From NCBI GenBank assembly GCA_041394285.1, contig JAWKIL010000008.1, forward strand, positions 1-64,000: DNA of 64,000 nucleotides, written 5' to 3'. This DNA comes from CADEDH01 sp041394285. Lineage in GTDB: Bacteria > Actinomycetota > Acidimicrobiia > Acidimicrobiales > SZUA-35. The notes under the pieces are model-generated. The model had not been told where the DNA came from, searched no databases, and saw only the letters and a list, made by a program, of their open reading frames with translations. Below, in pieces: positions 1 to 8,673 of the stretch (the stretch's first letter is position 1; each line of letters begins with the position of its first letter). A program made the translations under genes and the position numbers.

Positions 1-86
1 CAACAAGCCGCTTGACAGTTCCGCCCGTGGGATGTCTAGCCGCCGGCCGCCCGCGGTACGAAGGCCCGGTCGGATGGGCCTGGTGC

Positions 87-1382
87 TCAGGACCGGCGGC
101 GAACCGGCAGCTCGGCCAGGGCCCCGACGTGGAGATCGGTCAGCCAGCGGCCCTCGCCCGCCACCTCCAGGCGTCGCAGGGTGCCCGCCTCGCCCAGGGC
201 CCGGAAGATCGACCGCAGCTCCCATCGGGCCAGGTTGGCGCCCAGGCAGAAGTGGGCACCGTGGCCGAAGCCGACGTGGTCGTTGGGCTGGCGGCCGATG
301 TCGAGACGGTCGGGATCGGTGAAGGCCGCCTCGTCCCGGTTGGCCGACGGGTACCACAGCACCACCATCTCGCCCGCCTGCACCGTCTGGCCGCCCACCG
401 TGGTGGTCCGGGTGGCGGTGCGAACGAACTGGATGACGGGCGAGGTGAACCGCACCACCTCGTCCACCAGCGGCTCCAGTAGAGCTTCGGGAGCGGCGTG
501 GAACCGCTCGATCTCGTCCGGTCGGTCCAACAGGGCCAGGACCCCGCGGCTGGTGGCGTTGCGGGTGGTCTCGTTGCCGCCCGAGATCAGCAGCTTGATG
601 TAGCCGTGCAGCTCCTGGTGGCCCAGCGGCTCCCCGTCGGGCCGGGCCTCCACCAGCTTGGACGCCAGGTCGTTCCCCGGGGCCCGCCGCCGCTGCTCGA
701 TCACGTCGTCTATGTAGTGGTGGAACTCGCCGTGGAGCCGCTTGCGCATGGCCCGGCGGTCCTCGCCCGGCTGGGCCCACCGCATGGTCTCGGTGTCGAA
801 CATGGCGTCGGTCCAGCGGTGGATGTCGGCCCAGTCCCCGTCGGGCAGCCCCAGCATCGAGCAGATCGTGGCCAGCGGCAGCTTCACCGCCAGGTCGTTC
901 ACCAGGCAGGCCTCGCCCTGCTGGTCGAGCTTGCGCTCGAAGTCGGCCACGATGGCCCGGGCCGTGGCGTCGAGCTCGGCGGCCAGGTCGCGGCACCGGG
1001 CCGGGGTGAAGCTGCGGGCCATCAGCGACCGCAGGCGTGCGTGCTCGGCGGCGTCGAGGTAGATCATGTCGTCGGCGGCCCGGGCGTCCCATCCGTGCAG
1101 CTCGGCCTTGCGTTCCCGGGCCAACGTGGCCCGGCGGTTGTAGTCCTGGTTGGCGTAGCGGAGCTGGGGCCCGCCGTTGACGAACGTCGCCGGGTCGGCC
1201 TCAACCGCCCGCACGTCGGCGTGGCGGGTCACCATCCACGCCGGGTCGATCCCGGGCCGGTCGTACCAGTAGACCGGGGCCTCCCGCCGCAGCCGGGCCC
1301 ACGCCTCCCACGGATAGCCGTCCCGTTGCCACCGGTCGATGTCGTGGAGCACGATGTCGTCGAGGGCCAGCGTCTCGTTCAT
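87..1382 (-). CDS. Cytochrome P450
   Basis: 431-aa heme-thiolate monooxygenase, a usual length for soluble bacterial P450s. The heme-ligand motif FGHGAHFCLG places the axial Cys at about residue 379. The I-helix oxygen-activation region reads GGNETTRN, as in actinobacterial CYP125/CYP124-like steroid or lipid hydroxylases. There is no membrane segment, so it needs separate ferredoxin partners, none of which is next to it. It is clearly paralogous to the P450 at 13881: both begin with an RDGYPW block and share an SFTPARCR/HFTPARCR-type helix C. Substrate is unknown; an aliphatic or steroid-like compound is only an inference. The ATG has no ribosome binding site but a TAGGTT hexamer 6 nt upstream. 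Confidence 0.93.
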   Translation of the reverse strand: MNETLALDDIVLHDIDRWQRDGYPWEAWARLRREAPVYWYDRPGIDPAWMVTRHADVRAVEADPATFVNGGPQLRYANQDYNRRATLARERKAELHGWDARAADDMIYLDAAEHARLRSLMARSFTPARCRDLAAELDATARAIVADFERKLDQQGEACLVNDLAVKLPLATICSMLGLPDGDWADIHRWTDAMFDTETMRWAQPGEDRRAMRKRLHGEFHHYIDDVIEQRRRAPGNDLASKLVEARPDGEPLGHQELHGYIKLLISGGNETTRNATSRGVLALLDRPDEIERFHAAPEALLEPLVDEVVRFTSPVIQFVRTATRTTTVGGQTVQAGEMVVLWYPSANRDEAAFTDPDRLDIGRQPNDHVGFGHGAHFCLGANLARWELRSIFRALGEAGTLRRLEVAGEGRWLTDLHVGALAELPVRRRS

Positions 1383-1388
1383 GCTCTG

Positions 1389-1394
1389 AACCTA
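1389..1394 (-). promoter_or_regulatory. Putative -10 box, leaderless P450 transcript
   Basis: TAGGTT lies 6 nt before the ATG of the P450 gene on the minus strand. The surrounding bases are AT-rich for this window and no Shine-Dalgarno sequence is visible. Confidence 0.45.
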
Positions 1395-1477
1395 AGTGTC
1401 TTTAGAAACTCTGGCAAGGGCGGGCCGTCGTTCCCTGGGGCGGGGCGGGGGTGGGCCGGGCCGGGCGGCAGCGGCCC

Positions 1478-1921
1478 TCAGTCCGGGTCGGGCTCGACGG
1501 GGGTCCACAGGCTCGGGAGGTTGACCACGATGCCGTCCTGGGTGCTACGGGCGATCACCACCACGGCGTCGGAGTCGGGGGAGGGATTCTCCTCCCGGTG
1601 GGGCACGTAGGGTGGCACGAAGATGTAGTCGCCGGGCTCGGTCTCGATCCGCACCTCCTCCTCACCTTCGGCGAAGACGAACACGGGGTTGCCCGACACC
1701 ACGTAGATGGCGGTCTCGGCCTTGCCGTGATGATGGTCGCCCGAGGCGGTGGACGGCGACACGTGGGTTTCGCCCATCCACAACTTGTCGGAGCCCACCG
1801 ACTTGCCCGAGATGGCCTCGAACCGGCGCATACCCGTGGTCTGGGTGGTGTCGCCGCTCAGCTCGCCGCCCTTGATGTGGCGCAGCGTGCCGTGCCAGTG
1901 GTCCTCCGACTCGGCTCCCAT
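1478..1921 (-). CDS. Cupin-domain protein
   Basis: 147-aa single-domain cupin. Metal-ligand motifs are visible: GDHHHGKAETAIYVVSG (cupin motif 1, residues about 54-70) and PGDYIFVPPYVPHREENP (motif 2, with the PHRE His). The fold usually binds Fe, Mn or Zn; the reaction cannot be told from sequence. The ATG at 1921 is chosen because GGAGAGG sits about 6-7 nt upstream on the minus strand; the open frame continues further but without a homologous look. It lies 95 bp upstream of the P450 on the same strand, so the two may be co-transcribed. Confidence 0.85.
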   Translation of the reverse strand: MGAESEDHWHGTLRHIKGGELSGDTTQTTGMRRFEAISGKSVGSDKLWMGETHVSPSTASGDHHHGKAETAIYVVSGNPVFVFAEGEEEVRIETEPGDYIFVPPYVPHREENPSPDSDAVVVIARSTQDGIVVNLPSLWTPVEPDPD

Positions 1922-2181
1922 GGCCCGCCTCTCCGTTGCATCGACCTCGGCGGCCGTCGGCCGCTCCTCGTCCCCGGTGTACACGGCCGGCCCGGCAACC
2001 CGCAACCGACGGGTCGGCGGGTGGTCGGCGCGCCGGGGGCCGGGGATCCCGGGCTGGGCCGCTGCCACTCGGTACGCTCGGCCGCGCGTGGGCCGGCTCG
2101 ACCGGCTGGGACGCGGGGCACCGGCCCCGCCCGGTGGCCGGTGGCCGGGGGGAGAGCCGTCGACGATCCGGAGCGCGAACC

Positions 2182-3276
2182 TTGACCCACGACACCCTGC
2201 CGGGCCCCGACGTAGCCTCCGGACCGGCTCCCGGGCCGGGGCCCGAGCCCGGTGGCCGGCCCGATGCCGATCGGGCACCGGGCCTGGTGCGAGCGGCCGG
2301 CCTGGTCGGGAGGTCGCTGCTGGTGCTGGGCGGCCTGGTGGTGGCGTTCCTCGTGTTCCAGCTCTGGGGCACGGGCGTCCACGAGCATCGGGCGCAGCGC
2401 GATCTGGCCGCACAGCTGGAACGGGCCATCTCGGCCGGCCAGGAGCCGGCCGGTCCCCTGGCCGCCCCGGCCGATGCTCCGGTGGCGCCCGGCGCCCCGG
2501 CCGATGCTCCGGTGGCGCTCGGCGTGGCCGCCCGCACCCCGCCCCGGTCGGCCGATCCCGTGGGCCGCATCACCGCCCCCACGATCGGGCTCGACAAGAT
2601 CGTGGTGGAAGGCGTGGGTCGTGCCCAGCTCCGGGAGGGGCCCGGCCACTACCCCGTCACTCCGCTACCCGGCCACGCCGGCAACGTGGCCATCGCCGGG
2701 CACCGGACCACCCACGGGGCCCCGTTCGCCGACATCGACCGGCTCCAGCCGGGCGACCCCATCGTGCTCCACACGGTGGACGGCCGGTTCGTGTACCGGG
2801 TGGAGGCCCATACCGACCCGGCCGACGGCACGGTCAGCGGACACGTGGTGGTGGCCCCGGGTGACGCCGACGTGATCGCCGCCACCGGCGAGAACCGCCT
2901 CACCCTCACCACCTGCCACCCCCGCTACTCGGACCGCCAGCGTCTGGTGGTCACCGCCACGCTCGAGGGCGACCCCGTGGTCTTCGTCCAACCGCCGCCC
3001 TCGCCGGCCGGCCCAGCCGCCGATGTCCCGGCCATCATCGGCGACGGGGCGGGCGGTGTGCCGCCGGCCGGTGGGCCCGAGCCGTTCGGCTGGCACTGGG
3101 ACGAGCTCGACGAGGTGCTGATGTGGGCCGCTTTCACTGCTGCGGCCACGGTTCCGGCCCTGGTGCTACGCCGCCATGGCACCAGGGCGCGGTTCGTGGC
3201 TCCAGCCCTCATCGTGGCGGCAATTCCCCTTCTGGTGCTGTTCTCCCACCTGGACATCCTTCTACCAACGGGCTGA
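2182..3276 (+). CDS. Class E sortase with three membrane segments
   Basis: 364-aa transpeptidase that cleaves LAxTG-type sorting signals and links secreted proteins to the cell wall. The catalytic set is complete: His174 in AGHRTTHG, Cys245 in LTLTTCHP and Arg252 in YSDRQR. TLTTC is typical of actinobacterial class E sortases. An N-terminal membrane segment spans residues about 45-63, followed by a Pro/Ala linker with a duplicated PADAPVA unit. Unusually, two further hydrophobic segments follow the catalytic domain at the C-terminus. The start is a TTG with GGAG 8 nt upstream; a GTG about 14 codons upstream is an alternative. The next gene encodes a protein ending in LANTG plus a membrane anchor, the likely dedicated substrate. 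Confidence 0.9.
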   Translation: MTHDTLPGPDVASGPAPGPGPEPGGRPDADRAPGLVRAAGLVGRSLLVLGGLVVAFLVFQLWGTGVHEHRAQRDLAAQLERAISAGQEPAGPLAAPADAPVAPGAPADAPVALGVAARTPPRSADPVGRITAPTIGLDKIVVEGVGRAQLREGPGHYPVTPLPGHAGNVAIAGHRTTHGAPFADIDRLQPGDPIVLHTVDGRFVYRVEAHTDPADGTVSGHVVVAPGDADVIAATGENRLTLTTCHPRYSDRQRLVVTATLEGDPVVFVQPPPSPAGPAADVPAIIGDGAGGVPPAGGPEPFGWHWDELDEVLMWAAFTAAATVPALVLRRHGTRARFVAPALIVAAIPLLVLFSHLDILLPTG

Positions 3277-3331
3277 TCCATATACAGGAAAAGATCGTTC
3301 AGATTCGACCTGTATTTCTACTTATGGATCA
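3274..3331 (+). promoter_or_regulatory. AT-rich interrupted hairpin between sortase and substrate genes
   Basis: TGATCCATA (3274-3282) pairs with TATGGATCA (3323-3331), and inside it TACAGG (3283-3288) pairs with CCTGTA (3309-3314). The outer arm starts exactly at the sortase TGA stop. The region 3277-3383 is much less GC-rich than the flanks. There is no T tract, so it may be a processing or regulatory structure in the leader of the surface-protein gene rather than a terminator. Confidence 0.5.
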
Positions 3332-3383
3332 ACCACATTCCGGGTGATCGAACCTATTGTCGTCGCCCGAGGAGGTAACAGTT

Positions 3384-6300
3384 GTGGGTGTATTTCGTCG
3401 TGCCTGGGCGACTATTGCCAGGCGATACATACCCGTCATGTCCATCGGCCTGTGCCTGGCGCTTCTATTGAGTCTGCTCGGGGTGAGCCCGGCCGAAGCC
3501 GTGGCCCCCGCACCCTCGTTGACGCTGATGACCAGCGGCGGCACGGTGCGGGACGATTCGGTCATCTCCACCGGAACCGAGATGACGGCCGCCGTGGGCG
3601 GCCTGCTGGAGGAGGGCAACGGTCCCCGTGAGCTGCGGATCGACCTCGACGACGCCACCGTCTACAAGGCGGGCAGCGTGGTCGCCCCCGAGGGATGGAC
3701 CATCGAGTGGTCCACCGACGACGGGGCCAACTGGGTGGGCGCCGAGCCCGGCACGCCGGCCGACGTCACCAGTGTGCGGGCCACCGCCACGGTGGACGCC
3801 GGGGCGATCAACGGCTCGTCACAGCAGTACACCAAGGCCGTCAACTCGCCGGTACCGGCCAGCACCTTTTCCGGTAGCACCGGTGGTGATGGCTGGGACG
3901 TGTTCTTCTACGACAACTACGTGCTGAACATCTTCCATCACCAGAGCACCTACGTGGCCCTCGACTGCCACCTGCGTACCAGCGGCGCCCGCTGCACCGG
4001 ATTCGATCCCACCCTCACGTCGGGGGCCGCCTACTCGCGGTTCAACGGGTACATGGCGGGCAACCGCTCCGGCGGCTGGGTGAACGGCAACACCGGCAAG
4101 GCCTACGCCTTCTCGGCGCAGTCGGCTGCCGGGGCCGACCAGTACAAGCCGGGCGCGCTGTGCATGGACCTGAACACGGCGCCCCCCACCGACTGCGGGT
4201 TCACCCCCCTCAGCTCCACGGCCAACGTCAACACCCACACGTACCTGTCGAACGCCGAGGGCGTGGGGGGGCGGCTGTTCGGCGTGGAGACGGCCAGCCA
4301 GAAGCTGCTCTGCTTCGATCCCGACACCAACGCCGCCTGCGCCAACTCGCCGGTGAGCCTGTCGGGCTCGGCCGGCCAGACGCAGTACTACCACGTGTAC
4401 GGGCTGGGCGCGAAGGTGTTCGCCAGCACCGACACCACGCTCTACTGCTTCGAGTCGTCCAACCTCAGCCCCTGCGCCGGCTCTTGGCCGGTCACCTACG
4501 CTTCGGCCAGCTGGACGGCGCAGACGATCTCACCGGTAGCCCACATGGACGGCTCGGGCAACATCGATGGCGTCTGCATGTGGAACGGCTGCCTGGACCT
4601 GGCCGGTGCGGTCCAGGCGTGGACCAACCCCCACAGCATCACCCCGTGGGCGGGTAGCGCCAGCGGCAACGGCTCGTCCGGCACCTATGGCAAGTTCACG
4701 GCCACCTCGGGCCGGGCCTATCTGAACAAGGTCCTGTCGACCAACGAGGTGTACTGCTTCGACTACGCCACCAACGCGGCGTGTGCCGGGTTCGACACCA
4801 CGCCGACCGCCGACACCGCCCTGTACGCACTGGTGACCGACCCGAACAACCCGGCCTGCATCTGGTACAACTCCGACCCGGGCAAGATCGGCCTGTTCGA
4901 CGCCTTCACCGGGGCCAGCGAATGCTCGGCCAATCCCGTGATCACGCTCCAGCCGTCGGCCTTCGCCCCCCGGTTCGTGTGCACCTCGTCGGGAGGCATA
5001 GACCGATGGACGTCGCTGACCCTCAACACCGTCAGCGGCGGCACGCCGGCCAGCCAGACGTTGACCGTGCGCACCGGCAACGGCGACGCCGTGCCGGGCT
5101 GGACGAACGTGCCGGTCACGGTGGGTAGCACCCTGTCGCTGGCCAACCTGGCCGTGGCCGACACCGGCGCCCGGCCCACGTTCAACATCGCCTTCTCCGG
5201 GGTGACCGGCGGGGCGCTGACCTCGGCCGACTTCACCATCCTGTACGAGGGCCGGGGCCCCGAGCTGTGCCTCAACTACCTGCTCGACAACACCCAGGCA
5301 CCGGGCTCGCCCAACTGCCCGATCGTGCAGAGCGTCGTCGGCACGCTGACCCAGAACGTGACCGGCGTGGCCACGAGCCAGGCGCCGTCCCGTAGCTTCA
5401 CCGTCAGCGGTTCCAACATCGACTGCCCGGAGAACATCGTCTACGCCAGGCCGCCCGGGCCGGTGCAGGAGTTGGCGGTGGATCTGACCCAGCCGCTGCA
5501 GGGCACCGTGTCGTGGAAGGCGCCCGCTGACGACGGCGGCTCCGCCATCCGCTGGTACGAGGTGTCGACCGACGGCGGCTCCACCTGGACCCAGGTCACC
5601 TCGCCCCCCGACGGCAACGGGGTGTACTCGGTGGTGCTGACCAACCTCACCGAGGGCGGCCACACCTTCGACGTGCGGGCGGTGAACGTGCTGGGCAACG
5701 GCAACGCCACCGATGTCACCGGCAACGTCACCAGCACGCCGGCCACCACGGTCGCTCCCACCACGACGGCCCCCACCACCACCGTCACCCCCATCCCCGA
5801 CGGCAACGGGAACCTGCCCGACCTGCCCAAGGGCGGCACCGAGGTGACCGACAACGGCGCCCCGGTGGCCGTGGAGGTGAAGGTGGTGGAGAACAAGACC
5901 GGCATCGAGGTGTCGTCGCCCGACGGGGTGTCGCTCACGCTGTCGGGCAACTGCGGCAACGCCTGCCCGGTGAAGACCGGGACCGACGGCAAGCCCTACC
6001 TGGTGATGGAGGACACGGGCACGGTGCGGGTGCGGGGCGAAGGCTTCATGCCCGGCTCCACCGCCCACGTCTGGATCACCTCCACCAACACCTACCTGGG
6101 GGCCGCCACCGTGCTGTCCGACGGCACGTTCGACAGGTCGTTCGCCGTGAACGTGGCTCCCGGTGAGCAGACGGTCCAGGTGAACGGCGTCACCGCCGCC
6201 GGCGCTACCCGCAGTGCCAACCTCGGCCTCCTGGTGCTGGCCGGCTCGGGCAGCGGCGGTCTGGCCAACACCGGGGTGGACAGCAATCTCTACATCTACC

Positions 6301-6392
6301 TCGGGGCGGCCCTGCTCGGCGCAGGTGCCACCACGATGGGGATCGTGAAGGTGGTGAGCGCCAACAGCGCCCGCAAGGAAGAGGTCGTCTGA
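3384..6392 (+). CDS. LAxTG-anchored cell-surface protein with Cys-pair repeats and a fibronectin III domain
   Basis: 1,002-aa secreted protein. A signal peptide (RRAWATIARRYIP then a Leu-rich core) ends at AEA, about residue 32. The middle carries several Cys-pair modules of the type LLCFDPDTNAACAN and YCFDYATNAACAGF, 50-110 residues apart, suggesting a propeller-like disulfide-tied array. A fibronectin type III domain occupies about residues 690-775, then a Thr/Pro linker and an Ig-like C-terminal domain. LANTG at 960-964 is followed by a membrane helix and a short charged tail: a complete class E sorting signal. I chose GTG 3384 because GAGGAGGT ends 8 nt upstream; TTG 3357 lies upstream of that site. 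No enzymatic motif seen; an adhesin or wall-structural role is inference. Confidence 0.88.
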   Translation: MGVFRRAWATIARRYIPVMSIGLCLALLLSLLGVSPAEAVAPAPSLTLMTSGGTVRDDSVISTGTEMTAAVGGLLEEGNGPRELRIDLDDATVYKAGSVVAPEGWTIEWSTDDGANWVGAEPGTPADVTSVRATATVDAGAINGSSQQYTKAVNSPVPASTFSGSTGGDGWDVFFYDNYVLNIFHHQSTYVALDCHLRTSGARCTGFDPTLTSGAAYSRFNGYMAGNRSGGWVNGNTGKAYAFSAQSAAGADQYKPGALCMDLNTAPPTDCGFTPLSSTANVNTHTYLSNAEGVGGRLFGVETASQKLLCFDPDTNAACANSPVSLSGSAGQTQYYHVYGLGAKVFASTDTTLYCFESSNLSPCAGSWPVTYASASWTAQTISPVAHMDGSGNIDGVCMWNGCLDLAGAVQAWTNPHSITPWAGSASGNGSSGTYGKFTATSGRAYLNKVLSTNEVYCFDYATNAACAGFDTTPTADTALYALVTDPNNPACIWYNSDPGKIGLFDAFTGASECSANPVITLQPSAFAPRFVCTSSGGIDRWTSLTLNTVSGGTPASQTLTVRTGNGDAVPGWTNVPVTVGSTLSLANLAVADTGARPTFNIAFSGVTGGALTSADFTILYEGRGPELCLNYLLDNTQAPGSPNCPIVQSVVGTLTQNVTGVATSQAPSRSFTVSGSNIDCPENIVYARPPGPVQELAVDLTQPLQGTVSWKAPADDGGSAIRWYEVSTDGGSTWTQVTSPPDGNGVYSVVLTNLTEGGHTFDVRAVNVLGNGNATDVTGNVTSTPATTVAPTTTAPTTTVTPIPDGNGNLPDLPKGGTEVTDNGAPVAVEVKVVENKTGIEVSSPDGVSLTLSGNCGNACPVKTGTDGKPYLVMEDTGTVRVRGEGFMPGSTAHVWITSTNTYLGAATVLSDGTFDRSFAVNVAPGEQTVQVNGVTAAGATRSANLGLLVLAGSGSGGLANTGVDSNLYIYLGAALLGAGATTMGIVKVVSANSARKEEVV

Positions 6393-6397
6393 CCTCG

Positions 6398-6469
6398 CCC
6401 AACGCCCATCGCGTGTTGGGCTGAACCGATCCGGGCCCTGCCCGGGGCGCCTCCGAGGCGGCCCCGGGC
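6398..6469 (+). terminator. Two tandem hairpins after the surface-protein gene
   Basis: CCCAAC/GTTGGG (6398-6403 with 6415-6420) starts 5 nt after the stop codon. A second, very GC-rich stem GCCCGGGGC/GCCCCGGGC follows (6440-6448 with 6461-6469). No long T tract is present. Confidence 0.5.
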
Positions 6470-6552
6470 GGGGCCCCGCCGCGTCCGGGCAGGGCCGACG
6501 GCCGGTCGTCCGGGAACGTCGGTTTCGGACGTGCGCTTCTGGGTAGCACTGC

Positions 6553-6558
6553 TAGGGT
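6553..6558 (+). promoter_or_regulatory. Putative -10 box, leaderless small ORF
   Basis: TAGGGT sits 8 nt before ATG 6567, with no ribosome binding site between them. Confidence 0.45.
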
Positions 6559-6566
6559 ACGACGCC

Positions 6567-6614
6567 ATGCTGTGCCACGAAGCCCGCTCCGCCAGCCTTG
6601 AGGCGGCAGCGTGA
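6567..6614 (+). CDS. Possible 15-codon leader peptide coupled to the OmpA-BMP gene
   Basis: ATG 6567 opens a 15-codon frame (MLCHEARSASLEAAA) whose TGA overlaps the GTG start of the next gene in a GTGA junction. It is preceded by a leaderless-type -10 box. Ribosomes ending here could restart on the large gene. No conservation can be tested from one sequence, so this may simply be the true 5' leader read by chance. Confidence 0.35.
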   Translation: MLCHEARSASLEAAA

Positions 6615-8155
6615 CGGCGACCCGCAGCCGCTCCCGGGAGAGTTCACGCCTGCGAATGGTGGCGGCCGTTTTCCTCGTCCTCCTGAACATCGTGCTGGTG
6701 GGCCTGAACCTGCGGGAGCACGGTGTGCTGGCCGGCGGAGACTCCGATGACGGGGTGACCACCGCCGACACCAGCAACGCTCCCACCGGCAGCTCGCTCC
6801 TGGCGCCGACCACGCTGGCCCCGAGCTCGGGTACGGGCGCCGGGACCGACACCTCGCGATCCACCGCCGCGGCCATGCAGGCCGAGATAGACCGGGTGTT
6901 GGCGGCGACGCCCCTCATCTTCGAAACGGGCCAGTCGACCGTCACCGACCTGCACAAGCGGATCCTCAACAACGTCGCCCTCATCTTCCAGGCCTATCCG
7001 GGGGCGGCGGTGAAGGTCATCGGCCACACCGACTCCACCGGGGCGGCCGAGACCAACCTGGCGGTGAGCACCGCCCGGGCCGCCGCCGTCAAGGCGTACC
7101 TGGTGGACCAGGGGGTTTCGCCCGACACCCTGCTCACCGAGGCCATGGGGGCCTCCGACTCCACCGGGTCGAAGGACCTGGCCGGCCTGGAGCGGCGGGT
7201 CACGCTCGAGGTGGTCGACACCGGTGCCGTCGCCCCCGCCGCGGCCGATGTCACCATGAGGATCGGGGTGGTGGCCCCGAGTGCCCGCAACGACCTGGCC
7301 TTCACCCAGAGCATGATCGACGCCATCAACGTGGTGGCCACGGAGCGGGGCGGGGTGCAGGTGGACATCACCGACAACACCTTCGTGCCGGCCGAGGCGG
7401 CCGCCGCCATCCGCACCTACGCCGAGGAGGGTTACAACCTCATCATCGCCCACGGCGTGGAGTTCGGCCCCGAGCTGGTGGAGATCGTCAAGGCCCACCC
7501 GAACTCGGTGTTCGCCTGGGGTACCGCCACCGACACGTTCGGCCTGCCCAACCTCTACGCCTACGACGCCGCCGCCGAGCAGGGCGGCTACGTGATGGGG
7601 GCCATGGCCGCCATGCTGTCCAAGAGCGGCACGGTGGGCGTGGTAGGCCCGATCGAGGTGGCCGACGCCAAGCGCTATATCGAAGGGTTCAAGGCCGGCG
7701 CCTCGGCCCAGAAGCCGGGCATCAACCTGCCGGTGAAGTACACGGGCTCGTTCGGCGACATCGCCCTGGCCGCCGAGGCGGCCCAGGGGCACATGGCGGC
7801 CGGAGCCGACGTGCTCACCGGCACGGCTGAGATGGTGACCGGCGCCATCTCCGCCGCCCAGCAGCAGGGGGGTGTGGTGTGGTTCGGCACCCAGGCCAAC
7901 CAGGCCTCCCTCGCCCCCACCATCGTGGTGGCTTCGCAGGTGTACCACTGGGAGGTCCTGCTGCGGCCGATCGTGGCCGACATCGACGCCGGCATCGCCA
8001 ACGGCCGCAGCCAGGTGGCCACCCTGGCCGACGGCGGGCTCGTCATCGAGTACAACCCGGGCTACGCCCTGCCCGACGACGTGAAGGCCCGGGGTGAGAA
8101 CCTGATCGCCGACATCAAGGCGGGTGCCGTCGCCGTGCCCACCCCCGGACCCTGA
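6611..8155 (+). CDS. Membrane-anchored OmpA domain fused to a BMP/PnrA-type binding protein
   Basis: 514 aa. Residues about 13-35 form an N-terminal membrane anchor after a basic RSRSRE stretch, followed by a Ser/Thr-rich linker. Residues about 95-210 are an OmpA-like peptidoglycan-binding domain (VKVIGHTDSTGAAETNLAVS, then ERRVTLEV). From MRIGVVAPSARND (about 217) to the end it resembles BMP/PnrA family substrate-binding proteins of ABC importers, which bind nucleosides or, in Med-type proteins, act as receptors. No permease or ATPase is adjacent. The protein should sit outside the membrane, held to the wall by the OmpA domain. The GTG start overlaps the TGA of the 15-codon frame; a GAGGCGG stretch lies just upstream. 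Confidence 0.85.
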   Translation: MTATRSRSRESSRLRMVAAVFLVLLNIVLVGLNLREHGVLAGGDSDDGVTTADTSNAPTGSSLLAPTTLAPSSGTGAGTDTSRSTAAAMQAEIDRVLAATPLIFETGQSTVTDLHKRILNNVALIFQAYPGAAVKVIGHTDSTGAAETNLAVSTARAAAVKAYLVDQGVSPDTLLTEAMGASDSTGSKDLAGLERRVTLEVVDTGAVAPAAADVTMRIGVVAPSARNDLAFTQSMIDAINVVATERGGVQVDITDNTFVPAEAAAAIRTYAEEGYNLIIAHGVEFGPELVEIVKAHPNSVFAWGTATDTFGLPNLYAYDAAAEQGGYVMGAMAAMLSKSGTVGVVGPIEVADAKRYIEGFKAGASAQKPGINLPVKYTGSFGDIALAAEAAQGHMAAGADVLTGTAEMVTGAISAAQQQGGVVWFGTQANQASLAPTIVVASQVYHWEVLLRPIVADIDAGIANGRSQVATLADGGLVIEYNPGYALPDDVKARGENLIADIKAGAVAVPTPGP

Positions 8156-8191
8156 CTCCGGCGGCGCGGGGCCTCTTGGCCCCTCCGCCGA

Positions 8192-8650
8192 TCAGTCGTT
8201 GTGGGGGAGCCCGTCGAGGATCTTGCGGCAGATCCGGTCCAGGGTGGCGATCTCGTCGTCGGTGAGCAGATCGACGGCGTGGCGCCGCACGGCCGACACG
8301 TGCTCGGGGGCGGCGGCCGATATGGCGGCCCGCCCGGCGTCGGTGAGGGCGATGAACCAGCCCCGCTGGTCGGTGGGGCACCGCTCCCGTTCCACCAGGC
8401 CGCGGCGCTCCATGCGGGCCACATGGTGTGACACCCGGCTCTTCTCCCAGCCGAGCAGACACCCCATCTCGGAGGGGCGCACCCGCTGATCGGGCTGGTC
8501 GGTCAGCAGGGCCAGCACCAGGTAGTCGGGATACGACAGGCCGCTACCGGCGAGCTCGCGGGCCAGGAAGCCCGAGAGCTGGTTGTACATGAGGTTGAGG
8601 TTGCGCCAGGCCTGGAGCTCGTGCTCCGCCAGCCATCGGGTCTCGGCCAT
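8192..8650 (-). CDS. MarR-family transcriptional regulator
   Basis: 152-aa winged-helix regulator, usual length for MarR. The recognition-helix region reads EMGCLLGWEKSRVSHHVARM, followed by the wing RERCPTDQRGWFIALTDAG. These proteins bind palindromes as dimers and usually repress a divergent target, relieved by a small ligand or oxidant. Here the divergent neighbour is a YceI gene, and two copies of a palindrome lie between them, so autoregulation plus control of YceI is likely. I prefer ATG 8650, which has a TAGGGT box 7 nt upstream; GTG 8659 is possible. Confidence 0.9.
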   Translation of the reverse strand: MAETRWLAEHELQAWRNLNLMYNQLSGFLARELAGSGLSYPDYLVLALLTDQPDQRVRPSEMGCLLGWEKSRVSHHVARMERRGLVERERCPTDQRGWFIALTDAGRAAISAAAPEHVSAVRRHAVDLLTDDEIATLDRICRKILDGLPHND

Positions 8651-8657
8651 GCTTGCC

Positions 8658-8663
8658 ACCCTA
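8658..8663 (-). promoter_or_regulatory. Putative -10 box, leaderless marR
   Basis: TAGGGT lies 7 nt before ATG 8650 on the minus strand, between that start and the operators. Confidence 0.45.
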
Positions 8664-8673
8664 CACTGCCGGG

